From Phycisphaerales bacterium (GTDB taxonomy: Bacteria; Planctomycetota; Phycisphaerae; Phycisphaerales; UBA1924), in NCBI GenBank assembly GCA_028279375.1, contig JANQNW010000022.1, positions 54,319 through 118,318 of the forward strand: a stretch of DNA of 64,000 nt, given 5' to 3'. The notes under the pieces are model-generated. The model had not been told where the DNA came from and searched no databases. It saw only the letters and a program-made list of their open reading frames with translations. The position numbers and the translations under genes were made by a program. Within the stretch, counting starts at the first letter, position 1; every line of letters begins with the position of its first letter. Below are positions 45,212-55,900 of this stretch, piece by piece.

Positions 45212-46594
45212 ATGAATAACGCCGTCGCCAGCGAAACCGGCGCCCAGAACGTGAAAGTGGAGGAACTCGGGCCTTGCCGCCGGAAGCTCCTCATTGAGGT
45301 GCCGGGTGATGTGGTCGCGGGCGCGATCGCGAGCAAGATGGAAAATCTCGTGGCGGAGGCCCGGCTTCCGGGATTCCGTCCCGGCAAGGCGCCGCGCGGG
45401 ATGATCGAGAAGCGGTTCGGTAAGGCTGTTCGCGATGAGGCGAAGCAGCAGCTTGCCGCGCAGGCCTACCAGGACGCTGTGAGAACTCATGAGCTGCGCG
45501 TGATCGGCGATCCGGAGGGCGGCGAGGAGCTGGTCGAGGCGGAGCTCGAGCCGGGCGTGGCGCTTTCGTTTTCACTCGAAGTCGAGGTGGCGCCGGACTT
45601 TGAGCTGCCGGACATCTCGAAGCTCGAGATCAAGAAGCCGACGATGGAAGTTGATGATGACATGGTCGGGCGCGAGGTCGACCGGCTGTGCACGATGGAG
45701 GGAGAGCTGAAGGAGACGGACTCGTCCGGCCCGGGCTCATACTGCATCGGCCACGGCGTCATGAAGGACGACACGGACAAAGTCGTGCTCGATATCGACG
45801 GCGCCGTCGTGCAGATTCCTGATAAGGACGGCGACGGCACGGGCATGATCCTCGGCGTGCTTGTCGATGACTTCGCCAAGCAGTTCGGAGCGCCGAAGAA
45901 GGGCGATACGGCGATTCTCAAGACGACCGGGCCTGAGAATCATGAGAACGTCTCGATCCGCAGCAAGCCGCTGACGATCGAGTTCGAGGTGACGGCGACG
46001 CACGAGATTGCGCCGGCGACGGCTGAGAAGCTCGCCGAGAAGTTCGGTCTCGAGAATGAGACGCAGCTTCGCGAGAACATCATGCTTCGCCTGAACCAGC
46101 GCATGCTGATCGATCAGCAGCAGTCGATGCGTCAGCAGGTCGTGGCGCAGCTGCTTCAGGAGATTGATTTTGATCTCCCTGAGAAGCTCTCGGCCGGTCA
46201 GGCGGCTCGGAATCTCGAGCGGCGGCGTCTGGAGCTGATGCATCGCGGCGAGGATCCGCAGCGCATCGAAGAGAACCTCGCAGAGCTTCGCGCCGCGACG
46301 GACGACGTGACGCAGCGTGAGCTGAAGCTCTTCTTCATCCTGCAGAAGGTCGCGGCGGAGCACAGCGTGCAGGTGAACGAGGGCGAGATCAACGCGCGAA
46401 TCGCCCAGATGGCGATGGAGCGCGGCGAGCGTCCTGAGAAGCTGCGCAACGAACTCATCCAGAGCGGCAATATCAATGGCATCGCGCAGCAGATTCAGGA
46501 GCATAAGGCGCTGGATGCGCTCGTCGGCAAGGCGAACGTCGAGGAACTCGACGCTGACGCTTTCCGGAAGTGGGCAGAATCGCAGGCTGACTGA
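45212..46594 (+). CDS. tig: Trigger factor (ribosome-associated chaperone)
   Basis: 460 residues, close to the usual 430-450. The ribosome-binding signature is ARLPGFRPGKAPRGMIEKRFGKAV (residues about 50-75). The middle PPIase position is divergent: no clear FKBP active-site residues, with VVLDIDGAVVQIPDKDGDGTGMILGVLVDDFAKQFGAPKKGDTA in its place. The helical C-terminal chaperone arms follow. It binds nascent chains at the exit tunnel. It stands alone, not next to clpP; clpX is 3 kb away. A strong terminator follows. Confidence 0.92.
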   Translation: MNNAVASETGAQNVKVEELGPCRRKLLIEVPGDVVAGAIASKMENLVAEARLPGFRPGKAPRGMIEKRFGKAVRDEAKQQLAAQAYQDAVRTHELRVIGDPEGGEELVEAELEPGVALSFSLEVEVAPDFELPDISKLEIKKPTMEVDDDMVGREVDRLCTMEGELKETDSSGPGSYCIGHGVMKDDTDKVVLDIDGAVVQIPDKDGDGTGMILGVLVDDFAKQFGAPKKGDTAILKTTGPENHENVSIRSKPLTIEFEVTATHEIAPATAEKLAEKFGLENETQLRENIMLRLNQRMLIDQQQSMRQQVVAQLLQEIDFDLPEKLSAGQAARNLERRRLELMHRGEDPQRIEENLAELRAATDDVTQRELKLFFILQKVAAEHSVQVNEGEINARIAQMAMERGERPEKLRNELIQSGNINGIAQQIQEHKALDALVGKANVEELDADAFRKWAESQAD

Positions 46595-46632
46595 CGGATC
46601 CGGATTCGAGCGGATGAGCAACGCACTGACCA

Positions 46633-46661
46633 GGGTCGTCCCGCAGGGGGCGGCCCTTTTT
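46633..46661 (+). terminator. Intrinsic terminator after tig
   Basis: GGGTCGTCCC and GGGCGGCCC form a 9-bp stem with one bulge (46633-46656), followed by five T (46657-46661). It lies about 40 bp after the tig stop. Confidence 0.8.
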
Positions 46662-46722
46662 CATTCGCGCGGCGACCTGCGTCATGCGGCGTCGCTATGC
46701 TCGCTTTGAGAAGGAGATCGCC

Positions 46723-48066
46723 ATGATCATGCGGCTCGCTGTGTCACTGATTTCGCTCGCGCTGCTGAGCGGCGTATTCGACTCCGGCCATGCGCTGGCG
46801 GAGCATCACGCCGGTGAACACGCCGAGGCGCAGTTGACGCTGATTCACTGCGGCTCGCTTCTTGCGATTCCAGGACAGGATCCGATGTCGAAGGCGACGA
46901 TCGTTGTGCGCGGCGAGCGGATCGACGGTCTTCGAGAGGGGTTCGTCTCGGCGCGAGAGTTCGATGGCGCGGTCACGGTGGTCGACCTGCGCGATTCGTT
47001 CGTTCTGCCGGGGATGATCGATTGCCATACGCACATCACGGGTGAGATGGGCCCAGGAAGCCGGACGGAGTTCGTTCGCATGAACGATGCGCAGGTTGCG
47101 CTTCGGGCGACGACGTATGCGCGTGCGACGCTCGAGGCGGGGTTCACCACGATTCGAAATGTCGGATCGCGCGGGTCGAGCGCCTTTGCGCTGCGGGACG
47201 CGATCAACCAGGGATATGTCGTGGGGCCGCGGATTCTGTGCGCCGGCCGGTCGATTTCGCCGACGGGGGGGCACGGGGATATCCACGGCTTCAGGGAGGG
47301 GCTGCTGAAGCTCCCGACGGCGTTCCAGGGCACCGCGGATGGCGTGGACGGCTGTCGCAAGGCGGTGCGCGCGCAGGTGAAGCGCGGCGCCGACGTCATC
47401 AAACTGACGGCGACGGGGGGTGTGCTGAGCCAGACGAATGCGGGGACGGATCAACAGTTCTTCGACGATGAGCTGAAGGCGATCGTGGATACGGCGCATT
47501 CGCTGGGCCGGAAGGTGGCGGCGCATGCGCACGGAACGACCGGACTGAATGCGGCGCTTCGAGCGGGTGTGGACTCGATCGAGCACGGCAGCTTCATCGA
47601 TGATGAGTCGATCAGCCTGTTCAAGCAGTCGGGCGCCTATCTGGTGCCGACGCTGCTTGCGGGCAAGACGGTGCTCGACGTGATGGATGAGAAGCCGGAC
47701 ATGTTCCCGGCGTCGGTGCGGGACAAGGCGGCGTATGTCGGGCCGGCGATGATGGGGAGTTTCGGGAAGGCGTATCGCGCGGGCGTGAAGATCGCCTTCG
47801 GGACGGACTCGGGCGTGAGCGTGCATGGCACGAACGCCGAGGAGTTCGCGCTGATGGTCGAGGCGGGCATGAGCGAGGCGGACGCGATCCAGTCGGCGAC
47901 TGAGGGCTCCGCGAAGCTCTGTGGCCTGTGGGATGAGATCGGATCGATCGAGTACGGCAAGTTCGCGGACATCGTCGCGGTCAGCGGCGATCCGATGGAG
48001 GACATCACTGAGCTGGAGCGTGTGCGATTCGTGATGCGCTCCGGGAATGTGATCAAGTCTGACTGA
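46723..48066 (+). CDS. Exported amidohydrolase (prolidase/imidazolonepropionase-like)
   Basis: 447 residues. Signal peptide (1-27, ending GHALAE) and a metal-dependent amidohydrolase barrel: ligands in MIDCHTHI, the bridging Lys in ADVIKLTATGG, His in AHAHGTTG and EHGSF, Asp in FGTDSGVS. The pattern suggests a periplasmic Xaa-Pro dipeptidase-like or related hydrolase; the substrate is unclear. ATG 46723 follows AAGGAG at 6-7 nt; an upstream ATG at 46684 lacks a signal. No terminator was seen in the 240 bp to 48306. Confidence 0.85.
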   Translation: MIMRLAVSLISLALLSGVFDSGHALAEHHAGEHAEAQLTLIHCGSLLAIPGQDPMSKATIVVRGERIDGLREGFVSAREFDGAVTVVDLRDSFVLPGMIDCHTHITGEMGPGSRTEFVRMNDAQVALRATTYARATLEAGFTTIRNVGSRGSSAFALRDAINQGYVVGPRILCAGRSISPTGGHGDIHGFREGLLKLPTAFQGTADGVDGCRKAVRAQVKRGADVIKLTATGGVLSQTNAGTDQQFFDDELKAIVDTAHSLGRKVAAHAHGTTGLNAALRAGVDSIEHGSFIDDESISLFKQSGAYLVPTLLAGKTVLDVMDEKPDMFPASVRDKAAYVGPAMMGSFGKAYRAGVKIAFGTDSGVSVHGTNAEEFALMVEAGMSEADAIQSATEGSAKLCGLWDEIGSIEYGKFADIVAVSGDPMEDITELERVRFVMRSGNVIKSD

Positions 48067-48306
48067 GAGCGTCATTTCATCTGTTCGGTCTGGTCCGGCT
48101 GTGCGGGAGGGGGGCGCCGTTGCGCGCAGTTCGTGCGCCTATGCAGGTCCTGCCAGAGGCCATGGATGCGCGCGTCCGAGTCGGGTGAATCGGTCCTGAT
48201 CGCCTGACAGGGTCTCGCCGCGGTCATTCCCCGTTGCATTCTTGAAGGACAGCGTCAGCCGCTCTGGCGGGCCGGCGCGACGGACTCAAGAACAGGGGAA
48301 TAGAAG

Positions 48307-49005
48307 ATGATGAGCACTCGCACCATGAGCGCCGCGCTGGCGGCCGCCACGATCACCGCCGGATTCGCAAGCGCCGGCACGTCCACGCTTCAGTACGAGA
48401 TCGCCCAGGGCGTGCAGAGCGGTTTCGGGTTCTCGGTGCTGCATATTCCGAGCGTGAGCAACGGGCATGTCGGATATGGCTCGGTCGCGTTTCGCATGGT
48501 CGGCACGTTCGAACTGGAATATGACGACATGGCGGACACGGTGACCTTCACCGAGTTCGACGCGGCGCTCTTCAATGACAACAACCTGAATACAGCGACG
48601 GGCGCGCTGGCCGGTTCGATGGAGCTCGTGAGCAGCGACGCCTTTTCGATCGGCGCCGGCGACCTGGTCGCGGGAAGCGCGACGTTCCACATCGAGTTGA
48701 ATGACGACACGAACGCCGGCAACGAAGGCGCCGGTCATGTGACGCTCAACTTCAAGGCGATCGCGTACAACGCGCTTGCGAACAAGTTCAACACTTCCAA
48801 CTTCATGTTCGGCCTCTGGGGCGCGACGGCGGACGTCTTCGGCGAGGGGCCGGTGACGCCAATCGGAGATACGGGCCTGACGCGCCTCGGCATGGACCTG
48901 CTGGGCAAGAACCCGACGACGCCTCCTGTGGTTCCGACGCCGTCGGCGTTTGGGCTGGGGCTGGCCGGGGCGATCGGCCTTGGCGGCGTGCGACGCCGCC
49001 GCTGA
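48307..49005 (+). CDS. PEP-CTERM-like exported protein
   Basis: 232 residues: signal peptide (1-23, AGFASAG), a beta-rich body with no family I know (GHVGYGSVAFRMVGTFELEYDD, SATFHIELNDD) and a C-terminal sorting signal VPTPSAFGLGLAGAIGLGGVRRRR. It should be anchored or exported by an exosortase-like system, not encoded in this window. AGGGGAA lies upstream of two adjacent ATGs (48307, 48310). The 240-bp stretch 48067-48306 before it shows no distinct element. Confidence 0.8.
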   Translation: MMSTRTMSAALAAATITAGFASAGTSTLQYEIAQGVQSGFGFSVLHIPSVSNGHVGYGSVAFRMVGTFELEYDDMADTVTFTEFDAALFNDNNLNTATGALAGSMELVSSDAFSIGAGDLVAGSATFHIELNDDTNAGNEGAGHVTLNFKAIAYNALANKFNTSNFMFGLWGATADVFGEGPVTPIGDTGLTRLGMDLLGKNPTTPPVVPTPSAFGLGLAGAIGLGGVRRRR

Positions 49006-49026
49006 CACAACTGCGGGAGACGCTTT

Positions 49027-49054
49027 CGCCGGACCCTGATGTGGCGGTCCGGCG
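49027..49054 (+). terminator. Hairpin after the PEP-CTERM gene
   Basis: A perfect 9-bp stem (49027-49035 with 49046-49054) starts 22 bp after the stop. There is no T-run, so it may be Rho-assisted or an mRNA 3'-end structure. Confidence 0.4.
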
Positions 49055-49159
49055 AGGCTCCCGCTTCGGCTTGACCGCGGGCGCCGTGAGGAGAGGGCGC
49101 TCGCGGTCATTCCATTTTTGGAGATCGCGGATCGACGCTCGGGCGTATTCTCTTTCGTG

Positions 49160-49582
49160 ATGATTGAGACGTTGCTTCTCGGCGCCGGCGGGAGTTCGAA
49201 CCTGCCGGTGGGTTCGATCGTGATCTGGTCGCTGGTGCTGGTGGCCCTGGTGGTCGGCGCGTGGATCGTGCTGATGGCGGTGCGCAATCGCACGTTGAGC
49301 GAGCCGACATATGGCGGCGGGGTCGGGCTGAGCCTCTCGGAGATCCGCACGATGAAGGCGCGCGGTGAGATTGACGACGAGGAGTTCGAGTCGCTGCGGC
49401 GTGTGGCGTTGCAGGAGGCGGGCGTCGCGATCGATGGGGGTGAGGGCCCCGAGTCTGAATTGAAGGGGTCAGCTGCTCAGGAACCGGGTGGGACCTCGGC
49501 GCCTGGGGAGTCCGCAGACGACGATTCGAGGGGGAGCTTGTCGGACGCGGAAACCGGTCCGGACACGGACCGCGCCGGGTGA
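49160..49582 (+). CDS. Single-span membrane protein with SHOCT-like motif
   Basis: 140 residues. One membrane helix (residues 17-41) is followed by LSLSEIRTMKARGEIDDEEFESLRR, which resembles the short C-terminal SHOCT domain, and then a disordered acidic tail (GPESELKGSAAQEPGG...). Function unknown. ATG 49160 is preferred over an upstream TTG; TATTCT lies 8 nt upstream and no Shine-Dalgarno is visible. It precedes clpX on the same strand. Confidence 0.72.
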   Translation: MIETLLLGAGGSSNLPVGSIVIWSLVLVALVVGAWIVLMAVRNRTLSEPTYGGGVGLSLSEIRTMKARGEIDDEEFESLRRVALQEAGVAIDGGEGPESELKGSAAQEPGGTSAPGESADDDSRGSLSDAETGPDTDRAG

Positions 49583-49647
49583 CGGTTCAGTCGGCACGAT
49601 GCGCACAAGTTGGCTCGAATCAGGGGGTAGCCGAGGGCGGGTGTGCA

Positions 49648-49678
49648 TTGAGAAGATACGGCATCGAACCGATACAAT
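49648..49678 (+). promoter_or_regulatory. Candidate promoter of clpX
   Basis: TTGAGA (49648-49653) and TACAAT (49673-49678) are separated by 19 bp, longer than ideal. TACAAT is a strong -10 in such GC-rich sequence. It lies about 70 bp before clpX. Confidence 0.35.
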
Positions 49679-49749
49679 TCGGGCCGGCCAGGCGCATTGC
49701 GCCGGGGGACCAGACGCTTGTGTGACATCAGCGCCTTGAAGAGGGACGA

Positions 49750-51090
49750 ATGGCGAAGAACCGAAACGACAGCGACGAGCCGAACACCACAGAGCAGACT
49801 GGCAACGGCGAGAGTGGTGATTCGGGCGGCGGTTTTCGCGGCCGGCGCGTGACAATCTGCTCCTTCTGCGGCAAGACCTCGCGCGAGGTCGGGCCGATGG
49901 TGGAGGGGCCGAACGACGTCTATATCTGCGCCAACTGCGTTGATCTGTGCCAGAACATCTTCAAGCAGGAGCGTCGACGCACAACGGTCAATCGTCCGCT
50001 GTTTACAAGCATCCCCGCGCCGCGTGAGATCAAGGAGTTTCTTGATCAGTACGTGATCGGACAGGACGCCGCGAAGAAGACGCTGTCGGTCGCCGTGCAC
50101 TCGCACTACAAGCGACTGACGCAGCTTGACGACGACTCGACGCCGATCGAACTCGACAAGTCGAACGTGCTGCTCGTCGGTCCGACGGGTTGCGGCAAGA
50201 CGCTGCTGGCGCGCACGCTCGCTCGCATGATCAATGTGCCGTTCGCGATCGGCGACGCCACGACGCTCACCGAGGCAGGATACGTCGGTGAGGATGTCGA
50301 GAATCTGCTGCTGCGTCTGTTGCAGGCGGCGGACTACGACCTCGAGGCGGCGCAGCGCGGCATTATCTACATCGATGAGATCGACAAGATCGGGCGGACG
50401 ACGCAGAACGTGTCGATCACGCGCGATGTGTCGGGTGAGGGCGTGCAGCAGTCGCTGCTGAAGATGCTCGAGGGAACGATTGCGAATGTTCCGCCGCAGG
50501 GTGGTCGCAAGCACCCCGAGCAGCAGTACATCCAGATGGACACGTCGAACATTCTGTTCATCTGCGGCGGCACGTTCGTCGGGATCGACGACATCATTCG
50601 GCGTCGCATCGGCAAGCGCCGCATCGGCTTCCAGGCCGAGAGCGGGACGGGATCCGAGGCGGACGACAAGGCGACGGTGCTCTCGAAGGTCACGCCGGAT
50701 GACGTGCTCGAGTTCGGGTTGATTCCGGAACTCGTGGGTCGCCTGCCGATCATCACGCCGCTGCTTCCGCTGACCGTGGACGCGCTGGTTCGGGTGATGA
50801 CGGAGCCGAAGAACGCGCTGGTGCGTCAGTACCAGCATCTCTTCAGCCTCGAAGGCGCCGAGTTGACGTTCACCGACGGCGCGATGAAGGAGCTGGCGGG
50901 ACGAGCCCTGGCTCGCGACACCGGCGCCCGCGCCCTGCGAGCGGTGCTCGACGAGGTCATGCTGAACTACATGTATGACCTGCCGGAGCTCGAGAATGAC
51001 GGCGTTGAGTATGTCATCGACGAGGCCGCTCTGAAGGGCGAGCAGGCCCTCCAGGACCTTGGGCGGAAGCGTCGGAAGGAATCGGCGTAA
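49750..51090 (+). CDS. clpX: ATP-dependent Clp protease ATP-binding subunit ClpX
   Basis: AAA+ unfoldase feeding ClpP. 446 residues: N-terminal C4 zinc-binding domain (ICSFCGKT...[10 protein letters not shown]), [26 protein letters not shown], Walker A GPTGCGKT, Walker [12 protein letters not shown], the RKH-type pore loop (GGRKHPEQ), the second-half IPELVGRLP and the sensor II GARALR. clpP is not in the window. AGAGGG precedes ATG 49750. It ends in a strong terminator, so it is a single-gene unit. Confidence 0.96.
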   Translation: MAKNRNDSDEPNTTEQTGNGESGDSGGGFRGRRVTICSFCGKTSREVGPMVEGPNDVYICANCVDLCQNIFKQERRRTTVNRPLFTSIPAPREIKEFLDQYVIGQDAAKKTLSVAVHSHYKRLTQLDDDSTPIELDKSNVLLVGPTGCGKTLLARTLARMINVPFAIGDATTLTEAGYVGEDVENLLLRLLQAADYDLEAAQRGIIYIDEIDKIGRTTQNVSITRDVSGEGVQQSLLKMLEGTIANVPPQGGRKHPEQQYIQMDTSNILFICGGTFVGIDDIIRRRIGKRRIGFQAESGTGSEADDKATVLSKVTPDDVLEFGLIPELVGRLPIITPLLPLTVDALVRVMTEPKNALVRQYQHLFSLEGAELTFTDGAMKELAGRALARDTGARALRAVLDEVMLNYMYDLPELENDGVEYVIDEAALKGEQALQDLGRKRRKESA

Positions 51091-51117
51091 GGGCGCCTGA
51101 CAACTGCATGCAAGACC

Positions 51118-51154
51118 AAGCGGGCCGGCGGATGACGCCGAGCCCGCTTTTTTT
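51118..51154 (+). terminator. Intrinsic terminator of clpX
   Basis: A 13-bp stem with one bulged A (AAGCGGGC...GCCCGCTT, inner CGGCG/CGCCG) ends in seven T (51148-51154). It lies 28 bp after the clpX stop. Confidence 0.92.
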
Positions 51155-51191
51155 CGCTTCGACTGCATCCGAGCGGTAGGATTGGAAGTAT

Positions 51192-51205
51192 CTCAACATG
51201 TTGAG
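51192..51205. promoter_or_regulatory. Palindromic MarR-type operator
   Basis: CTCAACATGTTGAG is a perfect 14-bp palindrome, 30 bp before the GTG start of the MarR-family gene. A weak -10 (TAGGAT, 51177-51182) lies just upstream, so a bound dimer would sit at the transcription start. MarR proteins commonly bind AACATGTT-like palindromes in their own promoters. Confidence 0.6.
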
Positions 51206-51235
51206 TTGGGATCCTCGCACCACTCGGAGCGCCTC

Positions 51236-51775
51236 GTGACGATCGCCGGGACACATCGGAATGGGCTGCCAGCGGATCTGGCGGCGGAGTGTCGCGGTTC
51301 GGACGGGCGGCCTTCGATCATCAAGCGGTTCTGCGTGATTCACGATCGCACGATGCGCATCGGCGATCGGATGACGGCTGAGATCGGTCTGACGTGTTCG
51401 CGCTGGCTTTTGCTCTCGTCCCTCTTCCACCGGGAGGAGGAGCCGACGGTGACGGAACTCAGCGCCGATGCGCTGCAGAGCGTTCAGAACGTGAGCCGCA
51501 TGTTGCGGTCGATGGAGGACGAGGGGCTCGTGGAGCGATTCCGAAAGCGTGGCGGCGGTCGGGCGACGTATGTGCGTCTGACGCCGGCGGGCGAGGAGGC
51601 GCTGCAGCAGGCGATGCCGCTGCGTGAGGAGATCCATCGGCAGTTTCTCGAGGGGCTGTCACCTGAGGAGGTGCGTCAGCTCGTGGGGCTGCTGGATCGG
51701 TTGAGTGCGAATCTCGAGGCCGTGGAACAGCGGCTTGGCAGTTGTGGCGTCGATGGCGGCGCCGAAGAGGAATGA
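51236..51775 (+). CDS. MarR family transcriptional regulator
   Basis: 179 residues with a winged helix: LTCSRWLLLSSLF, VTELSADALQSVQNVSRMLRSMEDEGLVERFRKRGGGRATYVRLTPAGEEALQQA, and a C-terminal dimer helix ending GAEEE. It probably represses the downstream efflux genes and itself through the palindrome at 51192. The start is GTG 51236, with GGAG 6 nt upstream; the open frame upstream would run through the operator. The adaptor gene starts 8 bp after its stop. Confidence 0.85.
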   Translation: MTIAGTHRNGLPADLAAECRGSDGRPSIIKRFCVIHDRTMRIGDRMTAEIGLTCSRWLLLSSLFHREEEPTVTELSADALQSVQNVSRMLRSMEDEGLVERFRKRGGGRATYVRLTPAGEEALQQAMPLREEIHRQFLEGLSPEEVRQLVGLLDRLSANLEAVEQRLGSCGVDGGAEEE

Positions 51776-51783
51776 GGACAGGA

Positions 51784-52947
51784 ATGGGATTGAAGGCATC
51801 GACGCCTGGCATGTTGATGGTCGCGACGGCGCTCTGGCTCACAGCTGGCGCGGCGCTGGGGCAGCCTCCGGCTTCGAAGGTGTATGTCGCCGAGGCGCGT
51901 TTGGAGTTGCTCGAGCCGCTGCGCGAGACGACGGGTGAGATCCGGGCGGCGCGGCGTTCGCGTGTTGCGGCGGAAGAGTCGGGGCGTGTCGTGCAGATTC
52001 GCGTTGAGCCGGGCGACCGCGTTGAAGAGGGCGATTTGCTGGCGGAGCTTGATGCGACGTATGTGAAGATCGACCTGCGCCGTCGCGAAGCGACAGTCGC
52101 GCGCGATCAGGGCAATGTGCGCGAGGCGGAGATCGAGCTTGCTCGCGCAAATCGCGATCTGAAGCGGATCGAGGGGCTGCAGCGACAGTCGGCGTCGTCG
52201 CGCACTGAGTTCGAAGATGCGCAGTCGGATGTCGGCGTGGCGGAAGCCAAGCTAGAGCAGGCGAAGGCGGATCTTGATGCGGCGCTGGCGGAGCTGGATC
52301 GCGCGAAGGAGCGGCTCGACGATATGACGATCGAGGCGCCGTTTTCTGGTCGAGTGGTAGACCGTTTCACCGACATCGGCGAGTGGGTTGATGGGGGGGA
52401 TTCGGTCGTCGAACTCGTGGCGCTTGATGAGGTGGACGTCTTCATCGACGTGCCGCAGCAGTTCATCACGGCGTTGCGTGAGACTGAGCGAGAGGTATCG
52501 ATCCGGATCGAGGCGACGGGCGAGATTCTCGAGTCGAATGTGACGGAGATCGTGCCGGTCGCGGATTCGCTGTCGCGGATGTTTCCTGTGCGTTTGCGGA
52601 TGGCGAACGGTGACGAGAAGTACAAGCCGGGCATGAGCGTGGTGGGCCTGATTCCGACGGGCAAGGTCGAGGAGCGTCTGGCTGTGCCGAAGGACGCGAT
52701 CCGGCGCGACGACGTCGGCGCGTTTCTCTTTGAGGTAAGCGGAGGTGTGGCGCAGGTGCGCCGCGTGACGCCGCTCTACGCCAAGGAGGACCTTGTCGTG
52801 CTCCGTCCGGGTGATGTGGCGCCGGGGGCGCAGGTTGTGACAGAGGGCAACGAGCGACTCTTTCCGGGGGCGCCAGTCATGATTCTGAACGCGACGCCGG
52901 ATGATGACGGCGGGGCGGTGTCGAGTCTGGACAAGGGAGCGCGATAA
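51784..52947 (+). CDS. RND efflux periplasmic adaptor (membrane fusion protein)
   Basis: 387 residues. Signal sequence (1-27), lipoyl-like half-motifs (VVQIRVEPGDRVEEGDLLAELDA and APFSGRVVDRFTDIGEWVDGGDSVVELVAL), between them a helical hairpin of about 100 residues (REAEIELARANRDLKRIEGLQRQ...), then barrel and membrane-proximal domains. It bridges the RND pump to an outer-membrane channel. ATG 51784 is chosen for the signal peptide and upstream AGGACAGGA; an ATG overlapping the MarR stop (51772) is the alternative. The pump gene starts 3 bp after its stop. Confidence 0.88.
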   Translation: MGLKASTPGMLMVATALWLTAGAALGQPPASKVYVAEARLELLEPLRETTGEIRAARRSRVAAEESGRVVQIRVEPGDRVEEGDLLAELDATYVKIDLRRREATVARDQGNVREAEIELARANRDLKRIEGLQRQSASSRTEFEDAQSDVGVAEAKLEQAKADLDAALAELDRAKERLDDMTIEAPFSGRVVDRFTDIGEWVDGGDSVVELVALDEVDVFIDVPQQFITALRETEREVSIRIEATGEILESNVTEIVPVADSLSRMFPVRLRMANGDEKYKPGMSVVGLIPTGKVEERLAVPKDAIRRDDVGAFLFEVSGGVAQVRRVTPLYAKEDLVVLRPGDVAPGAQVVTEGNERLFPGAPVMILNATPDDDGGAVSSLDKGAR

Positions 52948-52950
52948 GCG

Positions 52951-55900
52951 ATGGATCTGGTCAAAGGCTCAATTGCGCGCCCGGTGACAGTCTCGGTGTG
53001 CGTGCTGCTCGTGGTCATGTTCGGCATGATCGGGGTCAATGCGATTCCGATTCAGCTGACGCCGAATGTGGACCGACCGATCGTGACGGTGGAGACGCGC
53101 TGGGCGGGTCGAAGCCCGGAGGAGATCGTCGAGCGCATCACGCAGGAGCAGGAGGAGCAGCTCAAGAACGTCAACAACCTGCGCAAGATGGTGTCCGTCT
53201 CGAACGAGGGGCAGTCATCGATCTCGCTCGAGTTCATGGTCGGCGCTGATATCGGGCGGGCGTTGCAGGAGGTGTCGGATGCGCTGCGCCAGGTGCCTGA
53301 GTACCCGGCGGATGTCGATGAGCCGACTGTTCGCGCGACGGAGGGATCCACGGAGAATGCGATCGCGTGGATCATCATCGAGCTGCCTGCGGAGCTTGCC
53401 GACGAGCATCCGGGCTTCGAGATCTCCCATCTCTTCGATCAGTTCGAGAAGGAAGTCAAGCCATTCCTCGAGCGGATCGACGGCGTGGCCCGCGTCAATA
53501 TCTACGGCGGCCGGCCGCGTGAGACGCGCGTGCTTGCTGATGCGCGCCGGCTGGCGCGACACGGCCTGACGTATCGGGATCTGGTGCAGGCGCTGCGCTC
53601 GGAGAATCTGAATATCTCCGCCGGCGCCATCGCCGAGGGAAAACGGGACTATCGCATTCGCGTGGTCGGTCAGTTCGAAACCGAAGAGGATGTGCTCGAG
53701 ACGATCATCGCGTATCGCAACGGGGCGCCGATCTATGTGCGCGATGTGGCCGAGGTTGAAATCGGCTACACGAAGGAGCGGGGCTTCGTGCGTTCGCACG
53801 AAGGCGCCTGCATGGCGATGAATCTCAATCGCCAGAATGACGCCAACGTGATGGTCGTGATGGAGGAGCTGCGCGAGCGTCTTGACGAGGTGCGCACGGA
53901 CATTCTGCCGACGATGCATCCGACGGCAGGGCCGCATCTCGTGATGCGCCAGGTGTACGACGAGACGGTGTACATCTCATCTGCGATCAGCCTCGTGACG
54001 CAGAACCTGTGGATCGGCGGCTTGATCGCGGCGGGCGTGCTGCTGCTCTTCCTTCGGTCATTCATCTCGACAGGCGTCGTGGCGCTCGCGATCCCCATCT
54101 CGGTCGTCGGCACGTTCCTGGCGCTGCTGGCGATGGGTCGCACGCTGAATGTGGTGTCGCTGGCGGGACTGGCGTTCGCCGTGGGCATGGTCGTGGACAA
54201 CGCGATCGTGGTGCTGGAGAACATCGATCGGCGCCTGAGCCTGGGCGACGGTCCAATGCAGGCGGCGTATCGCGGGGCTCGTGAGGTCTGGGGCGCGGTG
54301 CTGGCGTCCACGCTCACGACGGTGGCTGTGTTCGTGCCGATCCTGACGATCCGCGAGGAGGCGGGGCAGCTCTTCGGTGATATCTCGCTGGCGATCGTGG
54401 CGGCGGTGGCGCTGTCGCTGCTCGTGTCGGTGACGGTGATTCCTGCGGCCTGTTCGCGCTGGCTGCATGCGGGCATGCTCGCCGGGCATCACGGCCTGCG
54501 CAGGGCCTGGGACAATCTCTTCGGCGTGGCGCCGGTCTTCGGGAAGCTCGCCGATGGCGTGCGCTGTTTGATCTTCTGGCTCATCACGGGCTGGCGCGCC
54601 TGGTCATTGCGCCCGCTGCTGATCGTCGCGCTGACGGCGGCAAGCCTCTTCGGCGCGGCGAAGCTGATTCCGCCGCTCGACTATCTGCCCGCTGGCAATC
54701 GCAATCTTGTCTTCGGCGGTCTGCTGATTCCCCCGGGGTACTCGGTTGACCATATGCGCGAGATCTCAAAGCGCGTCGAGTCGAAGCTGATGCCGTATTA
54801 CGAGGCCCAGTCGAAGATTCGAGGCACGACGGAGGGACTCGCTCCCATTACGAGATTCGATGGCGATCCGTACGAGCCGGTGGCTGTGAAGAACTTCTTC
54901 ATTGGTTCATTCAGCGGCGGGATGTTCCTCGGCGGGCGAAGTGAGGATCCGACCCGGGTCATCCCTGTCGGTCAGCTCATCACGAACGCGATGCTGGATA
55001 TTCCGGACTCGTACGGCGGCGCCAGCCAGACGAATCTGTTTGGTCGAGGCATCAGCGGTGGCAACACGGTTGATCTCGAGATCTCCGGACCGAGTCTTGA
55101 GCGCGTGAACACGGTTGCGAGCGCGATGTTCCAGAGCGCTGCCGCGATTTACGGGTTCGGCAAGGTGCGCACCAATCCGGCGAACTTCAACCTGCCGCAG
55201 CAGGAGTGGAAAGTGCGTCTGACGGAGACGGGGCGTGAGCTTGGCGTGCGCCCGGAGACGCTGGGCGTCGCAGCGCGCGCATTCTTCGATGGCGCATTCG
55301 TCGGCGATTTCCACCTCGAGGGAGACACGATCGACCTCGTCGTGCTGCCGGAGCAGGGGAAGCTGGGCTACAAGGAGCAGCTCGAGAGCATGCCGATCGT
55401 GACGCCCTCAGGGCGCGTCGTGCCGTTCGACACGGTTGCGACGATTGAGCGCGGCCTGGCGCCGCAGTCGATTCAGCGGATTGAAGAACTTCCAAGCGTG
55501 ACGATCAGCGTGACGCCGCCGGTTGGCGCCGCGATCGAGACAGTGATGTCCGATCTGCAGGGCAAGGTCATCGGGCCGGTCGAGGCTGCGGGGTTGATCG
55601 ACCGTTCGATGCGCGTGCGCCTCGAGGGCACGGCGGCGAAGCTCGACGAGGTCAAGTCCGCATTGATCGGCGACGCGAGCGCCATCCGACCTTCGCGATC
55701 GATGGAGGTCTTCCTGCAGGCCTCGGGCGCCGTGATTCTGTTCGGCGGGATCGCTGTCGGGATTCTCGCGCTCGTGCGGTTCGCTCGACGGCGTGATCCT
55801 CGATTCATCTACGGCATGCTGGGCGCCGTGCTCGTTGGCGGCATTCTCGCGACCGTGCTCTCATCGCTCTCAGTCATGCCTGAGCTTGCGACAGGTCGGC

